Under the pieces are notes generated by a model. The model saw only the letters and a program-made list of their open reading frames with translations, made no database searches and was not told the DNA's origin. Shown here in pieces: positions 45,663-55,337 of a stretch of 64,000 bases of DNA. The DNA is from Phytophthora quininea (taxonomy: Eukaryota > Oomycota > Peronosporomycetes > Peronosporales > Peronosporaceae). Positions within the stretch are counted from its first letter, which is position 1; every line of letters starts with the position of its first letter. Both the position numbers and the translations under genes were made by a program. Location of the stretch: contig JAAVTG010000779.1 of NCBI GenBank assembly GCA_011947345.1, forward strand, positions 37,011-101,010, given 5' to 3'.

Positions 45663-47129
45663 TCAGCTATGCCAGTCGTGTACGTCTTCCGCCAGCGGTT
45701 TGTTCTGTTCAAAGTACGTTTTGCCGGCGACTGCGATGGGCCCTCCACCGTAGCAGAGTCCGTCGGCACGGTAGAGCACGAGCTTGCTCCGGCGTGACGC
45801 CGCGTTGAGGGTGGTCGAACTCCACTCGTAGGTACTGTCGCTCCTGTTGTTCATCGTCAACTGCAAGTAGCTCTGACTGCCAGTCGTGCAGTGTGCTGGC
45901 ACTCTCACGAGCTTCGTGGTTGGACACGAGTGAGATCGTGCACTCGTCCAGCTCTTGGCGATAGCGCACGCGGTAGAAGCAGCGCATCTGGCCAGCCTCA
46001 CGGAGCTCTGCTGGGAGATCGCCTCCCATCCAATTGAACTTGTCAGCTGAGGAGAAGAGGTAATCTGAAAAGAGTGCCGGGTGACGAGTTCCTCGGCGAC
46101 TATCACTGAGTGGTCCGATTTGTGCTTGCCCACGACAAACCACTTGGCGCTCATACCCTGCAGTCGAGCGCCCTGGCCCACCGTATATGCTGTAAAGCCG
46201 TGATGTCCGTGCATTTTCTCACCGTCTATCGAGTAGAAGAAGCCGTCCTGACGAGGAATGTACTGGTGGATAAAGTCTCCGAAGTTGCGCTTACCGATGA
46301 AGCAGATGCCCACGGAGTCCTTCTTCGTGGCTGTACAGAGACCCTGCTCGCAGCAATACGCCGCACCTCCGTCTTTCGCATCCCTCCAAGCGGGAACAGC
46401 ACATTGGCGAACGCTTTGCCGTTCACACTTGACAGGAAATAGCTCTGGTCCTTTGTGTCGTCCTCTGCAGCACAGAGGTTCAGCGGTCCACCTTCTGCAG
46501 CAGGTCGTAGTGCTGCATAGTGTCCTGTAGCCACATAATCTGCTCCGATCTCTTTTGCATACTCTGTGAACGCTTTGAACTTGATCTCGCGGTTGCATAA
46601 GATGTCTGGATTCGGCGTCAAGCCTTCCTCGTATCCTTCCAAGCACGGCGCAAACACCGAGTTCCAGTACGACTGCACGAGATTCACCTGCAGTCACAAA
46701 TAAAGTTTTAATTTTCACTTCTAGCGGCGTTTGCCATGCAAATAAACGCACCATTTTGGCCTCGATGCCGAGCTGCTCGCAGACCTTCTGCACGTCAAGG
46801 AATTCCGAGTCCACGGGGCACGCAGACTCGCCTTCTTCGTCGCTGGGGTCCCAGTTCTTCATGTATATGCCTGTTACTTGATACCCCTGATGCTTGAGCA
46901 GCAATGCAGCCACCGAAGAATCCACTCCGCCAGACATGCCCACCACGACGTGCTTGTCCTGCTTTGCAGGGTCAAAGTCGGCGGCTGCAGGATGAAATGC
47001 GACATCAGGAGCAGCGCAGGCACTAAAGAGGCGTCTAGCAGAGCAGCAGGGGCCATTAGAAGCTGCAAGTAGTGCACGGGGACGTCGTCGCAGTGCGCTC
47101 GACGACGCTGACCACGAGCGACGAAGCAT
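45663..47129 (-). CDS. TRMU: tRNA-specific 2-thiouridylase, MnmA/TRMU (mitochondrial)
   Basis: Exon 1 47,129-46,752 has an Arg/Ser-rich presequence (MLRRSWSASSSALRRRPR), the PP-loop GMSGGVDSS and MKNWD. A GT-AG intron (46,751-46,688) follows. The second part has the first catalytic Cys in TPNPDILCNREIKF, ATGHYA, and the second Cys in DSVGICFIGKRNFGDF, then YTVGQGARLQGM and the C-terminal barrel ending EDVHDWHS. The enzyme thiolates U34 of mitochondrial tRNAs. Three breaks (near 46,376, 46,090 and 45,785) each lose one or two bases, with family sequence continuing in the next frame. They are read as sequence errors rather than decay. Confidence 0.85.
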   Translation of the reverse strand: MLRRSWSASSSALRRRPRALLAASNGPCCSARRLFSACAAPDVAFHPAAADFDPAKQDKHVVVGMSGGVDSSVAALLLKHQGYQVTGIYMKNWDPSDEEGESACPVDSEFLDVQKVCEQLGIEAKMVRLFAWQTPLEVKIKTLFVTAGESRAVVLELGVCAVLGRIRGRLDAESRHLMQPRDQVQSVHRVCKRDRSRLCGYRTLCSTTTCCRRWTAEPLCCRGRHKGPELFPVKCERQSVRQCAVPAWRDAKDGGAAYCCEQGLCTATKKDSVGICFIGKRNFGDFIHQYIPRQDGFFYSIDGEKMHGHHGFTAYTVGQGARLQGMSAKWFVVGKHKSDHSVIVAEELVTRHSFQITSSPQLTSSIGWEAISQQSSVRLARCAASTACAIAKSWTSARSHSCPTTKLVRVPAHCTTGSQSYLQLTMNNRSDSTYEWSSTTLNAASRRSKLVLYRADGLCYGGGPIAVAGKTYFEQNKPLAEDVHDWHS

Positions 47130-47218
47130 CGTTTCAAATGACTGGCACAGAAGCTATAAAAGAGAATGTTTGTAGGATGTCGACCATCGAAATGTAGCCA
47201 TATGTTTGAGGCTGCAGT

Positions 47219-48414
47219 TTACCATTGATGCAGAGCAATGAGACGGGAGCCCAGCGCTGAAAAGTGGTGCTCGGAAAAGTGCTCTGCAACGCAAATATCG
47301 CCCTGGTCCTTCTGCCAGTGGTCTGCGGGAAGCAAGCGAGCAGTATAGCGGCGAAGTTGCTCTTGGACGTATTTGCGGTTCATTGGCGTATCGGGCAGGA
47401 ATCCCGTGTAGATGACCTCGCGAGGGATACTTCCCACGTGCTTGTAGCTGTTGGCGTGCGGGAGACGCCAATCGAAGAAGATCACGCTGCCAGACTTGCA
47501 ACCAACGTGCTGGTAGCGGTCGATCACAGCTCGGTCCTCCTGCATTCGCAGCGGAGAGAAATCGCCCAGACAAACCTGCGGACGACGCAACGGCGCAATC
47601 AGCGGCTCCTCTGTGATCACATCTGGCTGATGCTCCACGACATAACTCGCGAACTCCTTGTGGAAGCCCGGGACACACTCGAATCCGCCCGTGCTGGGCT
47701 CCGTGTTGTCCGTGAGCACTGTGATGCACTGGATCGGACGCCAGCGCGGCGTATCCTTGCCCGAGTCGAACATCTTGGTTGGACAGCAGTCCCAGTGCGG
47801 CGTCAGCGAGCGCTGCATCGGTCTCGACTTCTTGGCCGCGTGCTGCTTGGAGATCGCGTCCGGGACTCGGTAGCACACGCGGTTGATGTACATGTAGCCC
47901 TTCTTGCCGTCAAAGTCGCCGAACGGGTGCTGGAAGTCCGGGTGGTTGTGCGCGTACGTGGCTTCCCACAGATCCGTCATGGCGGCAAACACCTTGTCGT
48001 TCTCCGCCACCGTCAGCCTCCACGACGGATAGAACAGGTCTAGAATGCCGCCGGCGCCTCCAGTACTCGACAACTTCTTCAAATTGTCGCCGGTCGCTTC
48101 TAAATCGTTGTGGTCCTGCAATTATCATCGTTAAAATATTGTAAATCCCCATGCATTCAGTCGTTGCCTACCACTCCGTACTTGGCCAGTTCGTCGTGCA
48201 GACCCCGTCGAGCTTCCTTCACCTCGTCCAACGTCAATACATTGGGGACGACCAACATTCCCTGGTCCATGAACTGCTGGATCTGCTCGTCCGTTAGGTA
48301 TTTCTCCATCACATTTGGAGCGCTGTCTTCGCCAAAGTCCTTCATGATGCTCTGCACTGCAGAGTCTGCAGTCAAGTGAGACCAGACGCTACTGTTACCG
48401 ACTGGATGGTGCAA
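47219..48414 (-). CDS. Phytanoyl-CoA dioxygenase-like Fe(II)/2-oxoglutarate oxygenase
   Basis: Two exons (48,414-48,172 and 48,115-47,219) joined in phase over a 56-bp GT-AG intron, about 380 residues. Candidate metal ligands are the HxD of LTPHWDCCP and the distal His in WRLPHANSY, with Arg in REVIYTGF for 2-oxoglutarate. The N-terminal EKYLTDEQIQQFMDQGMLVV is typical of the PhyH family. Members hydroxylate phytanoyl-CoA or other small molecules; the substrate here is unknown. No frame break is seen. The start could instead be a downstream Met (MKDFGED). Confidence 0.8.
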
Positions 48415-48480
48415 AAACGTCCAACAGTCGGTATCTGTAGCTGCTCAGAGAGTCGGAAGACATAAAATCGGGTGGGGACC

Positions 48481-49649
48481 ATGCTGCGCAACGTACTGAT
48501 CATGGCGTCCAGCGGCATCGTGCTCTTCTCCAAGGAGTACGCCAACGCGGTGGCCCAGGTACGCTTCGTCTCCGTCTTGTGGGCCTGCTCGTCCTCCAAT
48601 TCCGAGGCTGCGACTCGCGCTACAAGCTGTGCAATCAGGACGAAGAGTAATGACACTTTGTTCCAAATTCACTGCAGCCGCGGTTAGTGGGCTCTTTAAT
48701 CACAGCCATGCTCGAGTTCTCCACCAAGGCCAGCGGCGCCCTGTGTCGTACATCCAAATGTCCTCCGGTGAGGAATTTTGTGGCGGAATTATCGAGTCTT
48801 TCGGTTGCCTGATTGTTGTTTTGTTTTACTCGGTTCGGCTGGATAGTTGCGGTGACGGTGGTGACCAACGACAAGCACAAGGTATTTTGCGCCATGTTCC
48901 ACGACACGACGGACGGCGCGAGCTTCTCGGCGTTCGTGGCGCAGGAATTGCTGGCGGCGTTTATTGCGCAGCATGGAGACGAGCTGGGCAATGTGGGGCA
49001 CAATCTGCGGGACTTCCACCGCTTCCAGTACCGCATTCTGAGTGTTATCCGCGAGTCGGTGAAGCCGATCGTCAGGAAGCGTACGTGCTTGCTTGTCTGG
49101 AGCGACGGCAGAGATGGTGCTGAATGTGTTGGGGATGAATTTGTTCGAACAGTGCAAAAGCAGCGAGGAATTCTAAAGGCGATGCTGGTCGTGGACGGCG
49201 CAGTGACGTGTGCAACAGGCGACGTGGACCCCATCGGAGTGCTAGCGAACTTACAGGCTCTCGTGAACAGCTCGATCGATATGAGTACGTTTGTTGCATT
49301 GGGGACGAAATGAGAAGGTCTGGAGTCCTTGCATTAACAACCGTGGTGGGTCTTTTGTGCAGTGTCCTTCTCGGGCGACGGTGTAAGCTCCATGACGATC
49401 CAGACCGGCCGCAATTCGTGCATACAAGTGAGCGTCGTGGAAGGCAGCGACGCGCTCGTGGTCGTCTACAAAAAGGGCGCTCTGGCCTCCAAGAACACTG
49501 CAGCAATAGAAGAGTGCGTGCGTGCACTGCGTCATGGTAAGGAGCGGGTTCGAATGAGATGGCTGGTGCAACTAAATCTAACCGTGTCCTGCTTTAATCG
49601 TCGACTAGTGTGCGTATTAGCGCGGACGCTGCAGCAAAACTCACGATGA
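48481..49649 (+). CDS. Longin-like trafficking protein
   Basis: Six exons: 48,481-48,558; 48,678-48,767; 48,847-49,080; 49,153-49,284; 49,363-49,536; 49,609-49,649, all GT-AG. The start MLRNVLIMASSGIVLFSKEY and later VTVVTNDKHKVFCAMFHD resemble a longin/profilin-like fold. A second similar segment begins GILKAMLVVDGAVT and carries SDALVVVYKKGALASKNTAA. The family was not firmly identified; small-GTPase or vesicle-coat partners are possible. A C run near 48,741 is one base short. The start lies 67 bp from the divergent oxygenase gene, so they share a promoter. Confidence 0.55.
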
Positions 49650-50000
49650 TGGGGCCGTCCACGTCGTACACTACTCCTTAGTAATAGCCCATGTTATTGT
49701 TCAGCCGTTCAAGTTCCCACCCGTAGCTAGCTAAAAAGCCCGACACGGCTCGTATGTATCACCTCACTTCAGAAATTGCCGCACCGTGCCGTTCGTCCGA
49801 CAAAATGTTGAGTACAAGTCGGATTATGCTGCTGTTTATGCCACTCGTACTTAGTTGAATTCGCACCGGCCCTATCCCCTTGAACTACGATTTGATTGGT
49901 CCAAAAAGTTAAACACACTTTTCAAGCATCAGAGCAAACGCAACGGAGCAACCTCGTTCGGCTCGGCCACACATTAACTCTCTTGCTCGCTCTCGTTGCC
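49650..50000. promoter_or_regulatory. Intergenic region upstream of AFG1-like gene
   Basis: 351 bp with no recognisable gene; presumably the promoter of the AFG1-like gene. No initiator match was identified. Confidence 0.3.
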
Positions 50001-51538
50001 ATGCACCGACTGACGTTACGTCGCATCAACCACCTCCACCATACTCGGCTCTCTCCGCCGTTGACTGGGTCTCGATGGCAGTCGACGCAGAGCTCCAGTG
50101 CGCAGGTTCTCCATGGCGTCTACAAGCAACGAGCCGACAAGGGCGACGTCACGTACGACCCGGTGCAGGTGCGAGCGGTGCACAGTTTGGACGTGTTATA
50201 TGACGAGCTGGTGAGCTACGGAGGCCCCAAACCCAAGAGCAGCAGCTCTGGCGGCTGGTGGCAGAAGCTCACGGGCAAGGAAGACGCTGAACCGCCAGTT
50301 AGTGATGCGCCGAAGGGACTGTACCTATACGGAGGCGTCGGCTGCGGCAAGACCTTCGTCATGGACATGTTCTTCGACAACGTGCCAGTGCAGCAGAAGC
50401 AGCGCGTGCACTTCCACGAGTTCATGCTGGACATCCACAAGCAGATGCACGAACTGCGCGGCCAAGGATTCCATGAAGATCCTATCCCGCACATCGCAGA
50501 CAAGCTGCTGAAGAGCAGTTGGCTGCTGTGTTTTGACGAGTTCCAGGTCACGGATGTGGCAGACGCGCTGATTCTGAGGAGACTGTTCTCGGCGCTGCTG
50601 GAGCGCGGGTTCGTGATGGTGGCCACGTCGAACCGACCGCCGAGCGACCTGTACAAGAACGGACTGCAGAGAGAGCTCTTCGTTCCGTTTATTGATTTGC
50701 TGGGCGAACGGTGCAATGTCGTGTCGCTGGAAGACTCGACCACGGACTACCGTGTGCTCAAGGGTGCGGTGCACGCCGACAATGTGTATGAGAGCCCAAT
50801 CAATCCGGACACGCGTGCTGCGTTCGACTACGAGTTCCTTGCTTACTGTGAAGGGGAAGAAACGGTGGAAACGTATGTGACTACTCAAGGACGACAAGTG
50901 CACGTTCCACAAGCTGCTACCAATGCTGGAGTGTGCCAATTTTCGTTCCAAGATCTGTGTAACAAACCGCTGGGAGCTGCAGATTATCTGGCCATCGCTG
51001 AGGCCTTCTCCGTCGTGTTTATTCGCGATATCCCGTTGCTCAGCATGGAACGGATCAACGAGATGCGACGATTCATCACATTCGTGGACTGCATGTACGA
51101 TCGGGGCGTGCGGGTGCGTGAAAGTCGTGTCTAGTGCAATGGCTGAAGCTGTCGATCTAACAATGCTGTTGTTTCTGCGTGATAGTTGCATTGCCTAGCT
51201 GCAGAGAGCCCCGAGCGTCTGTACCAGATGGATCCTAACGCGAAGTCGCACATTGACGAAGCGTTCGCGTTTGACCGCACAGTTTCCCGTTTGATGGAGG
51301 TATGCAGCGATCGCTGGCACCTTTTAATTTGTGTGCTTACGTGAGCATTGTTCTGTGTATGTTTCAGATGGGCAGCGAAGCGTATTTGTTGATGCATAGC
51401 GAGCGCCAAGAAGAGCTTCGCGGGCAATCTCGTACTCATTTATTCTTGACTCCTAGCTCCGTAGAAGACGCCAGCGAGTCAGTAGAGAATGCAGAGGACG
51501 AGGAGGAAGAGCTCCGAGTTGCAAATGTGGGCAAGTAG
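50001..51538 (+). CDS. AFG1: AFG1/LACE1-family mitochondrial AAA ATPase
   Basis: The main exon starts at 50,001 with a basic presequence ([16 protein letters not shown]), then Walker A GGVGCGKT in [17 protein letters not shown], Walker [12 protein letters not shown], and an arginine-finger region [18 protein letters not shown]. The C-terminal ARFVD-like block reads [16 protein letters not shown]. Two short exons follow, ending 51,299 and running 51,368-51,538 (acidic tail ending RVANVGK). The first intron donor is uncertain (near 51,118-51,135; acceptor near 51,200). AFG1 supports turnover of mitochondrial respiratory subunits. The frame is clean, unlike many neighbours. Confidence 0.9.
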
Positions 51539-51606
51539 ACAGCAGTGAGTTGTATTATTTTTGATATGAAGTAGGCGATTGCCAGCCTCCGTTCGAGAAA
51601 ACATTG

Positions 51607-51951
51607 CTACTGCTTTTTGAGTCCACGCGCATTCTGCTTGTCCCGTAGAGTTTGCAGGTCCACAGTAAAGTGCTTTGAGTCGTATTCCTCCATGCGTCTC
51701 CCATCATTCCTGTTCTTGTCTGCGAGCACACTCGTTGCCTTGACAAAATTGACAATGACCTGTTTGTCCTCGTTGTCGTCTTCAGTGCGAAGGTGACGAT
51801 GTGGGTTCTTCTCCAAGTACCTCTGCATCGCCTGGACGAAGTCCATCAGAAAATCTTCTTGCTCTTTTTCACGACGCTGGCCGATTGCATTCGTAGTTTC
51901 GATCTGGACCAAAGCCACACAGCTCAGCAGCACCAACGTGCTTGTCTTCAT
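51607..51951 (-). CDS. Small secreted protein, candidate RxLR effector
   Basis: 114 residues. Signal peptide MKTSTLVLLSCVALVQIETT (cleavage about residue 20-23), then RHLR at residues 52-55 followed at once by an acidic run TEDDNED. The motif position suits an RxLR effector, but there is no clear dEER and the C-terminus (to RGLKKQ) has no recognised fold. It opens the run of secreted-protein genes at 51.6-56.8 kb. Confidence 0.65.
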   Translation of the reverse strand: MKTSTLVLLSCVALVQIETTNAIGQRREKEQEDFLMDFVQAMQRYLEKNPHRHLRTEDDNEDKQVIVNFVKATSVLADKNRNDGRRMEEYDSKHFTVDLQTLRDKQNARGLKKQ

Positions 51952-52289
51952 CTTGACGGTTTTGCTGTTGGACGGCCGATTGGGAAATGGTGTGATACGA
52001 ACCCAGCAACAATACTTGCTGGCTACATTCGGCTGAATGTCGTCTTGACCATGGACATCTTCTTGACCATGATCCTAAACTGTAGTTTTAAGGATTAATT
52101 GAGCACCAGAAGTAAACATGAACTAATGCATGCTGTCCCATGGAGGATGAAGGACAAGAACCGAGAACGCTGGTGGAGTTGTCGAAGCAGTGCTGCCGAT
52201 TACAATTCCTTTCGACTCGGTCAGCACACCTACCCTACCCAGTCCCAACTCGCGCCGCCGCGAGTACCTGCCGGCAAGACCCAACTAAA

Positions 52290-52570
52290 ATGAAGACTAT
52301 CTTTTCCACTTGTTGATGCTGTCCTTCTCGCTGTTGACGGCTTCAACGACTGCCAGCACCGCAGCGGAGGACATCATGCGCCGCCAACTTCACGTCGGCA
52401 TCGCCGTTGCACGGTTGCTCGAGAACGAGGAGCAAACACCTCGTGAGCTGGAGAGAAGCATCAACGAGGAGAACGAACTCGCCGTCCACCATGAAGCCAT
52501 GAAGCGCGAGCAGTTTGGCTTTCGTCTTCGCAGAAGCCTGCGGTCAGGTCTGATGAAGGTGGAGGAGTAA
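52290..52570 (+). CDS. Small secreted protein, EDIMRRQL family member 1
   Basis: About 90 residues. From the ATG at 52,290 the first codons (MKTIFST) lead, after an apparent one-base loss in a T run near 52,312, into a hydrophobic leader and AAEDIMRRQLHVGIAVARLL. The ORF otherwise starts at an internal Met at 52,310. The protein continues ENEEQTPRELE and ends FRLRRSLRSGLMKVEE. It aligns along its length with the secreted protein at 53,721-53,987. The Arg-rich LRRSLR is at the C-terminus, not in RxLR position. Function unknown. Confidence 0.6.
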
Positions 52571-52667
52571 AAGAACAGGTATGAGCAGTCGACCAATCTC
52601 AATGTGTTTTCGTGTTTTAAGCTGTTTTAAGCTGTTGACTACACTGCGTAAGCTTGCTCTTGTGGGT

Positions 52668-52829
52668 TTAGTTGGACGACTTCTTCTGCAGCTCGGCAGT
52701 CACCACTTTGTCATCTTCAGCCTTGAGGCGACGCGAGCTCTTCCTCTGCTCGACCTTGAGATCTTGGCCTTGAGCAACCAGCACGCAGCAGACGATGGCC
52801 AACAGAGTCAACAGGAAGTTCGTGCGCAT
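52668..52829 (-). CDS. Small secreted peptide
   Basis: 53 residues. Strong signal peptide MRTNFLLTLLAIVCCVLVAQ, then a charged mature peptide with SSRRLKAEDD. RRLK followed by acidic residues is RxLR-like but not canonical. No homology recognised. Confidence 0.5.
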   Translation of the reverse strand: MRTNFLLTLLAIVCCVLVAQGQDLKVEQRKSSRRLKAEDDKVVTAELQKKSSN

Positions 52830-53036
52830 GGTTGGGGGCTTTGGCGTGTGCTGTTCGGTGCGACTTGTGGAATGAAGCAAGTTGTGCGGGAAGGTTTGGT
52901 GGGTACAGGTTGCATGTTGCATCCGCTCGAAGTCGAACAGAAAAACGATGAGCGGAATCGAAAAGCAATGTACTACACGAATTCCTTGTGCTACCAAGAC
53001 AGTATTTCGAGCAAAGCACAAAGAACTTGTCGCTGC

Positions 53037-53483
53037 TCAGTATCTGCGGACTGATCCTCCGAGCTGCAGCAGCGACTTCTCCGACACTTCGAGCTGCCTG
53101 CGTCTGTCCGATCCGAGCTGCCGGCTCTTGGTGGTTGATTCGAGCTCCCGGCGTCTGGTAGCCGATTCGAGCTCCCGGCGTCTGGTTGCCGATTCGAGCT
53201 CTCGGCGTCTATCCGATTCGAGTTCCCGGCGTCTGGTTGCCGATTCGAGCTCTCGGCGTCTATCCGATTCGAGCTCCCGACGTCTGGTTGCCGATTCGAG
53301 CTCTCGGCGTCTATCCGATTCGAGCTCCCGGCGTCTGGTTGCCGATTCGAGTTCCGCAGCCGATTCGCTCTGCTCTGGCACTTCAGCAACAGCAAAGTCC
53401 TCGGCCAGCATTTTGCGACGAAGGTGACTCTGAGCCACCGCCGCGAAAAGCGTCAGCGTGATGATGAAAAAGAAAATCTTCAT
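53037..53483 (-). CDS. Secreted protein with Glu/Arg-rich tandem repeats
   Basis: 148 residues. Signal peptide MKIFFFIITLTLFAAVAQS, then HLRRKMLAEDFAVAEVPEQS, then repeats alternating ELESATRRR and ELESDRRR. The 17-residue composite corresponds to a 51-bp DNA repeat at about 53,140-53,350. It ends with a diverged copy and LLQLGGSVRRY. Repeat-rich secreted proteins of this kind can vary in length between strains. Function unknown. Confidence 0.6.
   Translation of the reverse strand: MKIFFFIITLTLFAAVAQSHLRRKMLAEDFAVAEVPEQSESAAELESATRRRELESDRRRELESATRRRELESDRRRELESATRRRELESDRRRELESATRRRELESATRRRELESTTKSRQLGSDRRRQLEVSEKSLLQLGGSVRRY
53140..53350. repeat. 51-bp coding minisatellite
   Basis: About four near-identical 51-bp units (GATTCGAGCTC and CGGCGTCT blocks alternating with GGTTGCC or ATCC) inside the secreted repeat protein. 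The unit keeps the reading frame. Confidence 0.75.
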
Positions 53484-53720
53484 AACTTCGACTTGGGAGC
53501 TTGCTGGATAATGCGAGAATGGCTAAGACCAAGGGCAAGGACGAGCAAGAAGCTAGCAGACACCAAAGGGGCAACAACGCTTTGAACTCTTGGAGGCGAC
53601 TCGCCAGCAGAATCTTTATTGGTTTCACGGCTCCACCTCGAAGTTTGACTGTTGGGGGCCAGCAGTTGGAAGACGACGACTCATTGTTCTTGGTATTCAC
53701 ACGCAGCTCTTCCCTTGGGT

Positions 53721-53987
53721 CTACTCCTCCAGCTCCACGTAGTCGGAGCGTAGACGGCGCATGCGGAACCTCGAGGGCTCGGCCTGCACCTCCTGGGGCT
53801 TGTCGTCGTCCTCCTCCATCTGCGCCTCGAGGTCTCTCTGGGTCTGGTGCTGGTTCTCAAACAGGGCAGCCACCATCTTGCCCACGCGCAGCTGGCGACG
53901 CATAATGTCCTCCCCTTCGTCGGCCGCAGTGCCGCTCAGCAGCGTCAGCGCGAAGGTCGAAGCCAGCAGGAGCGACGTCCACTTCAT
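53721..53987 (-). CDS. Small secreted protein, EDIMRRQL family member 2
   Basis: 88 residues from MKWTSLLLASTFALTLLSG (signal peptide, cleavage near AAD), then GEDIMRRQLRVGKMVAALFE, QTQRDLEAQMEEDDD, and a C-terminal FRMRRLRSDYVELEE. It shares EDIMRRQL, VG, a central QT.R.LE block and the FR.RR..RS....EE ending with the protein at 52,290-52,570 on the opposite strand. Their identity is much lower than that of the array copies, so the duplication is older. Confidence 0.7.
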   Translation of the reverse strand: MKWTSLLLASTFALTLLSGTAADEGEDIMRRQLRVGKMVAALFENQHQTQRDLEAQMEEDDDKPQEVQAEPSRFRMRRLRSDYVELEE

Positions 53988-54224
53988 GGTCTTCTTGTCG
54001 AATGCTTTAGTGAGTGGGAAGAAATTCTCGCTCTTTGCGACAGACAGACGTGACCTTTCAGGATCGTTGGCCGTTTCGACAAGCCAGTAGGGACTGAAGG
54101 CATGAACTCGGCCAAACTTCCGCTGGTAAATAAAATCGAGCGCATTTTGTTCTGGTATCACTCGCATGACATCTATCCCCACATAGCTAGCTGTGTACAA
54201 CTCACCTATCCATCACTTGGCTGC

Positions 54225-55337
54225 TTAGATGGAGCCGCTCAGTACGATCTGGATCGTGAGAAACACCATAAATGCCAGCGCGGTGGCCGACACTGTGGTC
54301 GGCATCGATTTAGTGTCTTCGAGCGACTCGGGCAGCAGCTCCTGGGCCGCGACGTAGGCCATAGCGCCGCCAGCAAAGCCCAGACCGCACGGTAAAATTG
54401 GCAACCAGTGCTCCACGAACAGGAACGCAGGCACGGCGAAGATCGGCTGCGGCGCACTCGACATGATGCACCACAAGATGGCGTAGAACACGCTCAGACC
54501 TCTCGGCACGAGCGACAGACTGATGGCCACACCTTCCGGGATGTTGTGGATCGCCATCGTCATAGTCACAATGTGTCCGCGTCGGATACCTCCTTCGCCA
54601 CCGAAGGAAACACCTACACCGATCCCTTCCGACACTGAGTGCAGTGTCATCACCGCCATGATCAGCAGCGCCTTGCGCGCGTCCAGACCGTGCAGTCCGC
54701 ACACCGACACGTCCTCATAGTCCTCTAGAAAGACCTTGGTGAACTTGATGAACAGCACGCCGAGGAACGCCCCCAGCGCCAACCTGTAGCCGACCGACAC
54801 GGCGTAGTCCACGGCCTGAGGCAGGTACCAGCCTTCGTAGAACAGACAGCCCGTGGCTGCCAGCATCATGCCAGCCGCCAGTCCGTTGCAGATACCCAGC
54901 CAGTACTTATCCATGTTCTTCATCCAGTAGAACGGCACTGCCCCCAACCCCGTGGCCACCGCCGTGAGCCAGCCGCACCACCACACGTAGCGAGCGTTCT
55001 TGCTGTGGCCGTGGTGGTGGCGGTGTGTAGGGAAGCTGTAGAGTGTCAGCAGCACCATAGACAGTGCCAGAGCGTAGGCTGCCCGTCTGGCAGTGCGGGA
55101 CGAGCCCATGAGCGACTTGGACGACTCGGACTCGCTCTCTAGCGACTTGGTTACGGTCTCCATCTCGGTGGCCGACTTGCTGCCGCGCTGCTTCATGGAG
55201 TCGTCCGTTTCCACGGGGATTGCGATGGTCTCTAGCGGAGACGCGTCGGACGAAGAGAGGTTGGGCGCCATGCGGCTACGGCGTTCGTGAGAGGAGCGGC
55301 AGGTATTCGGAAGGAGAGCTCTGCTAGGCAGCGGCAA
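54225..55337 (-). CDS. ZIP-family metal transporter (GufA-like)
   Basis: Intact 370-residue frame; translation may begin at a Met about 22 codons in (MAPNLSSSDAS). The hydrophilic N-terminus has a His-rich stretch (THRHHHGHS), then about eight membrane segments with the ZIP metal site: HSVSEGIGVG in one helix, HNIPEGVAIS in the next, and AQELLPE. These transporters move zinc or related cations toward the cytosol. The C-terminus ends IQIVLSGSI. It sits inside the secreted-protein cluster; whether they are co-regulated is unknown. Confidence 0.9.
   Translation of the reverse strand: MPLPSRALLPNTCRSSHERRSRMAPNLSSSDASPLETIAIPVETDDSMKQRGSKSATEMETVTKSLESESESSKSLMGSSRTARRAAYALALSMVLLTLYSFPTHRHHHGHSKNARYVWWCGWLTAVATGLGAVPFYWMKNMDKYWLGICNGLAAGMMLAATGCLFYEGWYLPQAVDYAVSVGYRLALGAFLGVLFIKFTKVFLEDYEDVSVCGLHGLDARKALLIMAVMTLHSVSEGIGVGVSFGGEGGIRRGHIVTMTMAIHNIPEGVAISLSLVPRGLSVFYAILWCIMSSAPQPIFAVPAFLFVEHWLPILPCGLGFAGGAMAYVAAQELLPESLEDTKSMPTTVSATALAFMVFLTIQIVLSGSI

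Noticed and set aside
52882..53427. 181-codon plus-strand ORF rich in SSSRRL
   Set aside because: Antisense of the secreted repeat protein; the minus frame has a signal peptide and this one does not.
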